Shown: in pieces, positions 56,291 to 64,000 of the stretch
Numbering within the stretch: the first letter of the stretch is position 1
Layout: every line of letters starts with the position of its first letter
Source of the DNA: Erythroxylum novogranatense
Lineage: Eukaryota > Streptophyta > Magnoliopsida > Malpighiales > Erythroxylaceae
DNA length: 64,000 nt
Reading direction: 5' to 3'
Assembly (NCBI GenBank): GCA_029891385.1
Contig: CM057228.1
Coordinates: forward strand, 53,035,783 to 53,099,782
The notes under the pieces: generated by a model
The model's database searches: none
Told to the model about the DNA's origin: nothing
The model's input: the letters and a program-made list of their open reading frames with translations, nothing else
Translations under genes and position numbers: made by a program

Positions 56291-59290
56291 CCAGAAGTAC
56301 AATCTTACATGGGCATTATGAGAAAACTGTGTCAAGTACATGCATTTAGGTCATGTCACGGCAGACAGTGACAACTGATCCCCAGTCTATCATATGAGTC
56401 ATGTGCATGAGTATGTCTCAGTCGTTTAAGCGGTTAGAAATAGTGAGGAAATGATAATGTGTTAGAATGTGATAAGAGGAAGTTGTGAATGTTGTGGAAT
56501 AAGGAAAAGTGTATGATTCGATTAGACAAATGAAAATTTAGTGTATTGGTATTGGTGGATATATTGTGAAACGCAATATTGGAGTTATAATGTGGTATAT
56601 CCTTAAATGTGGAATATATAAATATAGAATTGTGGATTAATAAAGGAAAACAGAGATGTGTTAGAACTTGCAAGATTTCAAGTGCATAAAGTGGATGAAA
56701 ATAAGTTACAATTGGGTCTGATTACTGTGACAAGAATTATGAGTAATGACATGTGCTTTGGAGTCAAAATATGTTAAGTGGAAACCTTAGAATGATTACA
56801 TAGTTATGCTATTGATTTGAGTGTGAGCGTACATGAGTATGTAGATTGAAATGTAAGACAGTGAAAATGGTAGATGAAAAAGTTGTCAAGGTTCAGTTGA
56901 TTTGCCTATGTGAATGCACACCTAATTATGCACACCTGATTATGAGAGCCCCATGACAAGTGAAAATGTTAAGCTGCAATTGATGAGTTAATGGATAATT
57001 GCTAGCCGGAATTCTTGTAGTTTAAAATCCTATGGAGTTAGAATAAGAAATGAAAGTGCTTATGATGACTAATTGAGAAAAAGTGAGATTATTAATGACG
57101 ATAACATAAGTAATGAGCTTGTGGAAAGAAAAGAGAGACATGAATACAACAAAGTCCCCCATGATTGAGAGCTGGTATCTAAAAGAGAAAGGTTATCTAA
57201 AATTCAATGAGATTAAGGTGTCTTTAGTAGTATGTTCTATGAATGGGTAAATTGATGTGAATACATTGTCAGAGAAGATGTGATGATTATAGCGATGTAT
57301 GCCTAGATATTAACATAAATGCAATTGTTTAAGTGCCCTGCAGAGCCTCATTATAAAGGATGTTCTAATTTTGTAAGGCATAGTATGAATTGTTCTTATT
57401 GGGATATTATGCATAGATGAAATTGATTTTTCTCGAGGTATGAAGAGTGACTGATATAAAGTGATGAAACATAGTTGATTGATAAAGTTTTATGAACAGT
57501 ATTAATGATTGATAAGGTTTAGTTGATCTAATGATTCGAACTGAGAGTAATCATTGAAAAGATAAATCTGACATGGAGTACAAGTAAATTTTTGGAGTCC
57601 AATTCTAGCAGAGACTCAAGTGTAAGAGATAAGATATGCTACTGAAAAAAGTGTGTACTACGTTAATGAGATGAATCCGATTGTGTAAGAGAATTATTGA
57701 ACATCAAGGAAAGATTAATTGTGAATATAAGGAGAATAAAGGTTCGTGTATATTTTGTGTAATTATGTTCAGAAAGTACAAGATCGATATAATGATGGTT
57801 TACTCGAACTAGAGAGTGATTCGTCGTAAATAAATTGGGTTATGTGGAGAAATTCAGGTAAAGACCATGTGTCAGAATATGATATGATGAAAATGAGAAA
57901 ATTATAAGAAATTGTGCTCCTCATTGGAGATGATTGATATTTAAAGAGTTATATGAATCAATTATGTGTATGAGGAGTTTATTGTATTACTACTGAAAAG
58001 TAAAGTGTCTCATTTGTAATTAAATTGGAAAGTGACTATGATCATTAATGATGCATCAGATGTAGTTGAAAAGTGAAGAAAGATAATTGGCATAGTTGAG
58101 AAATTTTGTATTACGAAAGTTTCATAAAAATGAATCTTTGTTTAATCAAATAAATTGTGGAAGAATTAGTATTCGAACATGGCATTGGGAGATTTAATGA
58201 TGATAGAGGTGATGATTGCGAAATTGTAAAGGATATATATAAATATATGGATTGGAGATATTTAGAACTAGCTGTATGCTGGATACGTCCAGAAGTTGTT
58301 AAAGATTTTTCTGGTCTTAGTTAATTGACAGAATTGATTGAGGAAGAACGTGTGAATTATATGACTGATAATGGTAAAAAGAGTTAATTGAGATAAGTAC
58401 AATTCGAGTTCTGATGATAGTACTTCAATTTGGAGACTTTGCATTATTTGACGAAGTGTCCCAGTAAAGGTTGCAATACAATCTAAAGAAATAGTATAAA
58501 GTGATTTTATGTGTACCGGGACAAATATAATCTCATGAGCTGCTTTGTGACTGGTGACTTGAAATTTATTGTATTGGATATTGTTTTGAAATGTGTTTAG
58601 ATGTATCTGTGAATATGCAAAGCGATAATGAGTGAGATATTAGTGAATTTGAAAGTATTGAAAAGGATTATGCGATTGAGGTATTTTAGGAATTGGAAGA
58701 GAATTATGTGTTTGAGTATTTCAGAATTTAGCTAGTGATCCACTGTATTAAAAAAGGATTGGCAATTGGACTTCCAAATCAGATGTGTGTGCGTGTGTGC
58801 GTGTAAAAAGGATTGGCAAAACAGGATTGAGGATTTGGAAAATGCGGCCGTATTGAGGAATTGTAAAGGAATTCGACTTTTGAGAAAATGATTGTTAGGA
58901 CTGAATTAAGAGATATGGGTAATACTCACTAAAGGAACTGTAAGGAACGATTAAGAGTTTAAGTAATTGATGGGTTAGAATGTAAAATCGAATGATTATA
59001 GGTGTGAGTGACCAACAGACTTGACTGTTGGAGATAAATGTGAAATTGATATTTTGGAGTTCATAGGGACATGAGATAGATGTACAGTTCAAATTGATTG
59101 AGTGCATATCAATTGTATAATGGTGACTCCATTTAAATTGTGTATAAGGGGTTTTACAGCGAAAAGAATCGTTTACCCCTATATTAAAGTGAACAGGGCC
59201 TAAAAATAATCGAAGCTCATGATTAATGTGAGCTAATGTCAACAAGTGAAATGAATCTGAAATAAGGATTGAGAAAAATCATAGTTAATG
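56291..59290 (+). other. Non-coding internal region behind the orphan 5' LTR
   Basis: About 3 kb without any long open frame. An ATG at 56,353 opens MSRQTVTTDPQSI, which could be a gag start, but it stops at once. I find no RT, integrase or gag block in any frame. It is either a severely decayed chromovirus interior or the filler of a non-autonomous derivative. Confidence 0.5.
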
Positions 59291-59795
59291 ATAATGAGTC
59301 GAAATGTTGGGACCTGATTCGGGAACCAGATCCTAATCGAAAAACGGAAAACGAAATGCGGAAGACATAATGCAAAGCGAAGCGGAAACAAAGCAATAGC
59401 TGAAGCGAAACGAATAGCGAAAGTACCGAAGCAAAACGAAGCGAAGCGGAATCGATACTTAACAAACGGAGCCGACATCTGAGAACAATCAAGAACACAG
59501 AAACACATTCGCGTTGGAAACCTAGACTATCTAAACCCGGTATAATTTTTTTTTTCATTCCTTTTCTCGTTACTCAATCACATACAAATCATAATCAATC
59601 CATACAATTTCCTTTTTGGAAATTTATCCTCATATAACACTCAATTCATATAATTTGTCTTAATCACGCAAATCTCATCTTTACTAAACTAACTTCTTAA
59701 TTCTTATTCTTATCTTAACCCGATTTTTACCGAAAATCGAGCAGCATAACGACTGTATTTTGACAGCCCAAAAATTCCTGCAAAAGCAAAATACA
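59291..59795. other. GA-rich tract and left flank of the last solo LTR
   Basis: 59,340-59,460 is a run of 'gaagcgaaa'-like units on the plus strand. Minus-strand frames of 111 and 89 codons (59,223-59,558) read only this low-complexity tract. From 59,535 on the sequence is AT-rich and continues after the solo LTR at 63,582. Confidence 0.5.
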
Positions 59796-62700
59796 TGTAG
59801 CGCCCTCTTACCATAGAGTACCCACCGAAACGCCCGTAAGTCATTCCGGTACATATCCTATGATAAAAGACCACTACTGACAACTACCACTAAACTCCTC
59901 ATGGCATCACAATCATAAAGCAGTACAAAGAAATTGAAATTTTTTTAAAACCAAACTGGATTTCATTTCATTCACTCAAAATTCAGAAATTTACAAGCGT
60001 CAAGATTTTCGATCGCACATGTTTCAAAACACCGTACACTATGTACCATACAGTAATGTACAAAGAACAGATCTAACTATAAGTCTCCAAAAGAAAGCCC
60101 AGCTGACCGACCTTTGAGCCATTGCCTCTCTCGCCAATCCACGAGACACGGCTCTACGATCCCGAGGAACTATCTGCTACACTTAAGCTGAAAAATAGAT
60201 TGCAATTTTGGATGAGTTTGCGAACTCAATGAGAAACCATCATCGATGGTTTTTCCAATTCATGCATCACATAAGCATGATACAGTATGCATCCAGTAAT
60301 CATACAATTATAATGCTAATACAATCACAAGAATAGGCATACAACATACCACGGTAAATGAACACGATTAAATCATATTACGGTATACATACGATCGGTA
60401 CCATGTCAATTATTCATCCAAGATGTAATGCACATGTGACTCTTTTCCGATTTATTACGATATTGTGACCGAGTGCTTTAGCGGTGTTCGATGTCGATGA
60501 GACGCGTCAGGAGAATTATCTCCTTCGAGCTCCAGCTCGCGATGCTCGATGTCGATGGCGACTCGGTTCACATTTGTTCTTTATCGGTTTATGCATCTGT
60601 GCATGAGTGCACATGTTCAATTGAACGATTACATAACGATCTAGAATTCCCAATGAGCGATAAATTACTGATAATATCATGTAATCCAAGTAATCCCCGT
60701 AGGGCAAATAAGTCACAGTAAACACGTAGATTGAGGTAACCATCTAGGTTACTCACCTATTACTTCCGAGCTAATGCTAGGAAGTTTTCGCCCTGTCGGT
60801 CGAACGACGCTCCACTTGGGGCTCTATAAGAATCAGAGAAGGTACGAGTCACTAAATATTTAATTTGAACTAGTACTGATGCACATGTAGGTGAAATATG
60901 CATGTTCATGAATTCCCAGCCCTAGTCCCATTTTTTTCCATCATAAAAATTCGTCTAAAATTTAGAAACCTATTGGCGCTGACGGTGCACAATTCGGACC
61001 TCTATAGGTCCCCAATTAAACAAAACAGTGATTAAACAGACCTTTACCCGGACCCACATCAATTTCCCATCCAAAAATCCCGAATCTCTCAGAAAATGAA
61101 ATTAAATATTCACTGAATCCGATGCCTCAAGAATCAGGTCAATCGGACGACGGACGGAAAAGTTATTCACGAAAGAAACCAAAATTCAACAATTAATAGC
61201 CCTTACTTCCTTCTCTTTTTCCTATTTTCCAACCGAAATTCAACCTATCATAACTCTTTCTACAAATTTCAGAAAAATGCAAACTATACCTTGTTGGAAA
61301 GATAATGAAACCCTCTACAAGTTTCATGAAGACCCCAACAAGCAATTTTACCCATAAGGGTGTCAAAAGTTCAGTCAAATCCACTGCCTACTCAAAACCT
61401 ATCAAAACAGTGCAGTGCATTGCAAATTCATTAACCTTCTGATTCTTCAGTCAAAAATTACACAATAAATAAGGCAGTAAGATCACAATGTAATCTACAA
61501 CTTTTATGAACAATCCAAAATCAGATTCACTTGCTAACTATGTCAAACAATTCACCAAAGCATCAGCCCTCAGAATTTTCCCAATCTGAACAGCGCATTT
61601 AACAACAGTATATCTCTTATCACAAATGTCACCAAATTCACTACCTTATATCCCTGAAAAGATAAGATCTCAAACTTCAATTTTCATGAAGAACCCAACA
61701 TCCAATTCGATCTGTAACAATTTCAAAACTGTTATGCAAGTTTCTGCTATGATCAGCAATTCACAACCTAAGGCAGGTTCAGTTTTTGCAAATTCATTTC
61801 TCTCAAATCTGACAACCGAAAATTACATGTCATATATCATTCTCAAAATAATTTCTTCCACTACAACTTTTTAGAAGATCACTCACACAAATTCAGTTCA
61901 CATAAATTACTAAAATTGCTCCAAATCATAATGTGCACCAAATTTGACATTCCAGCTAGGTTTCATTCAATGCATGAAAACAATCAATAGTCATCATTCC
62001 ATAACTCCTACTATACATATCGAAAAATTGCAAAATCAGTGGCATTGGAAAGATAACTTAATAGGCTTCAACTTTCAATTAGTCCATTTGTTCTAATTCC
62101 TTTTCAATTAATTTATAAAAATTAGCAAAACTCTAGGTTATGGTTTCGGGTACTATTCATTTCAGTCAATAGCAGTAACTTTCCAAGCCATATTGCAACA
62201 TCTTAAAGCTAAAATTGGACAACACCTATTTCACACAAAAATGTAGCCAACATCCCAAAGTTTAATTGGGCACAAACCTGACCTCATTTGCTCACCTACA
62301 CAATTAGTTATGATCAAAACATTTCAATAGGGTCAAAATGCATTTTCCAGTTTTCAACTTCAACCTAACTCCTATCACTTCTAATATCAATAACGCATCA
62401 TTAAGCATCCATTTACACCTCTAATTCAACCACAAAATCATCACAACATATACTTATATACCTACACAAAAGTTGGCAGCACCCACATACACAACTTCCA
62501 TAATTTATTTCCATTCATTAAACATCATAAACATCATTAAAACATCTCTTTCACATTCTTTAACTACCATAACCAATTCCCTCACACAAGCATGCATTAA
62601 ACCCATTCAAACCTACCCTTATCATCATGAAATAAATGCACAAGTACTTCCCATGAATGCTTCTAACTACCAAAAGCATAAAAACAACCATCAATACTCA

Positions 62701-63576
62701 CCTTAAACAAGTTCAAGCTATCAATTCTCCAAGTCTTTTCATTTCTCCACAACTTCCTAACTTAACACCTCACCTACGGCCTTCACAAGCATTCCAAAGG
62801 TTCTCATCAACTCAAAGCTTCAACTTGGTTTGTGTGTGAAGAAGAGCAAGCAAGGAACCAAGGAGACAATTCTTATATGGGATAGGTAAAAGGAAATTTC
62901 AAAAGAGGAGAACAAGGCACCTTCGGATGATGAAGTTTTGCACTTTTAAAATAACCCTTTTTCAACTTTCAAGAAGATAAACTTATACACTTAAGAGGAA
63001 TAGCCGTAAAAGACAAGGGAGACTCAAGCAATTGATCTTTAAAAAGTCGTAGGTGATGAATATAAGGAGACAAATTTCTTTAATGAAGAGGACACTTGGC
63101 ATAAGAAAGGGAAAAAAAAGACAAAATCAAGCTAATCCTAGTTAATTAAGTACTAATCCCAATTAATCTCTAATCATGGCACTAGAATATTATCCTAACA
63201 TCATTTATCCACTAATCTCATGCCATTAGGCAGTCCTTTTAGTGAGAGAAAGTCACTCATCGATCGGTTGAATTTTTTCGATCCGGGCAAGAACCCCGAA
63301 AAATTTCAGAAAAATTCCTGAAAATTCCTTAAAATAGAAAACAATTTATGGCGCACTCAGAATAATTTTTCAAACCCAAAAATTACGCTAATCTCAATAA
63401 AATTGTTTTAGGCGCGAAAACCGGGAATGTCATGTATGCATGTACAGTAAGTTCCTGTGCACAATTGTGACTATGTAGCAATCCTATTATGCATGAGCAG
63501 TCCTATGAAATCCCAATCTAGCACATCATATGCCAATTTACTATTCTACCCTTCCAATTAAGGGTGGGATGTTACA
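59796..63576 (-). mobile_element. Solo LTR (3.8 kb)
   Basis: It starts TGTAGCGCCC and ends GGGATGTTACA, flanked by the perfect duplication ataca (59,791-59,795; 63,577-63,581). 3,781 bp, minus orientation, same group as 39,131-42,510: shared 'gctgaccgacctttgagcc' (60,101), 'gatgagtttgcgaactcaat' (60,209) and 'catcatcgatgg' blocks. No coding region or primer site. Open frames within it carry no known domain. Confidence 0.95.
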
Positions 63577-63581
63577 ATACA

Positions 63582-64000
63582 CTTCTAATATCTCAACCCA
63601 ACAACACAAATCAACATCGAACCTCCCGTCCGGAATCCGAAACACCAGCAGAAACGCACATCTAAACCTAACACTTCAAAAATCCTCAATCGATCATATA
63701 AAATCTCAATCAATCCCAACCACATTCAATATCTCAAATCCATATGCAAAATCCACATTCAATATCCAGTTACATACATAAACCATAAGCATACTCAGTT
63801 ATGATCATACAATCAATATCCAAGTCTCGAATTCATATACATCCCGTAATAACTACTTTATATACACAAAAGGCAATTCAAACCAAAAATAATATCAATT
63901 CTCAATTTATACAAAAATACAAATGCGACAAAATCGAACTTGACGCTCTTTCATCTGATCTCCTGCTCAGAAACCTGGAGACGGGGATGAAAGGGGGTGA
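63582..64000. other. Right flank of the last solo LTR
   Basis: It continues the sequence interrupted at 59,795. The closing 'ggagacggggatgaaaggggg' region resembles an LTR or leader, but the window ends here. The frame 63,530-63,781 has no recognisable product. Confidence 0.35.

Noticed and set aside
59223..59558. 111-codon minus-strand frame
   Set aside because: Driven by a GA-rich low-complexity tract; no recognised domain.

Overview
This is a window of plant nuclear DNA from a repeat-rich, flowering-plant-type genome. It holds chromodomain Ty3/Gypsy (Tekay/Del-type) and Ty1/Copia (Angela-type and Tork/Tnt1-type) retrotransposons, primer-binding sites matching plant initiator tRNA-Met, introns with GT...AG borders, and a plant RABC (Rab18-class) GTPase gene. 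The species cannot be named from the sequence. Nearly every long open reading frame is retrotransposon debris or an artefact of simple repeats.

Layout. (1) 1-5,987, minus strand: the first two coding exons of a RABC small GTPase gene (exon 1 at 5,858-5,987, exon 2 at 536-604, rest beyond the left edge). Its 5.25-kb first intron has absorbed a decayed Copia element (806 to ~4,413) and a 294-bp TIR transposon with a 10-bp target duplication. (2) 5,988-9,250: upstream DNA with a cluster of tRNA-like SINE copies in tandem and inverted array (6,970-7,558). (3) 9,250-20,800: an unassigned old repeat split by a 9.7-kb Angela-type Copia element (9,890-19,618, TSD ttgag) with 1.94-kb LTRs and arrays of the palindrome AAGTCGACTT. 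(4) 21,321-42,948: a nested stack. A minus-strand solo LTR (TSD tgaat) was split by a 14.9-kb Tekay-type element (21,638-36,528, TSD ctcga/ctaga) and by a second solo LTR (39,131-42,510, TSD aatta). The Tekay gag was in turn split by a 4.3-kb solo LTR (25,439-29,763, TSD gcagg). (5) 42,949-50,225: the derelict host of that stack, with recognisable Athila/Tat gag and protease remnants at 48,100-49,780 on the minus strand. (6) 50,226-52,628: a 5'-truncated Tekay pol fragment, cut off by a complete 3.65-kb LTR (52,629-56,274) that is followed by a perfect primer-binding site. (7) 56,291-64,000: degenerate sequence with another solo LTR (59,796-63,576, TSD ataca).

No element appears able to move alone: all coding regions carry stops and frameshifts, although many catalytic motifs survive. 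The RABC exons keep frame, splice sites and GTP-binding motifs, so this is the only candidate cellular gene. The main observations are the TSD-resolved insertion order, the dominance of solo LTRs from one LTR superfamily, and several repeat arrays inside LTRs (TGACGTCA, 17-bp and 23-bp minisatellites, GTCGCGACG-type CpG clusters, a 3-fold tandem duplication).
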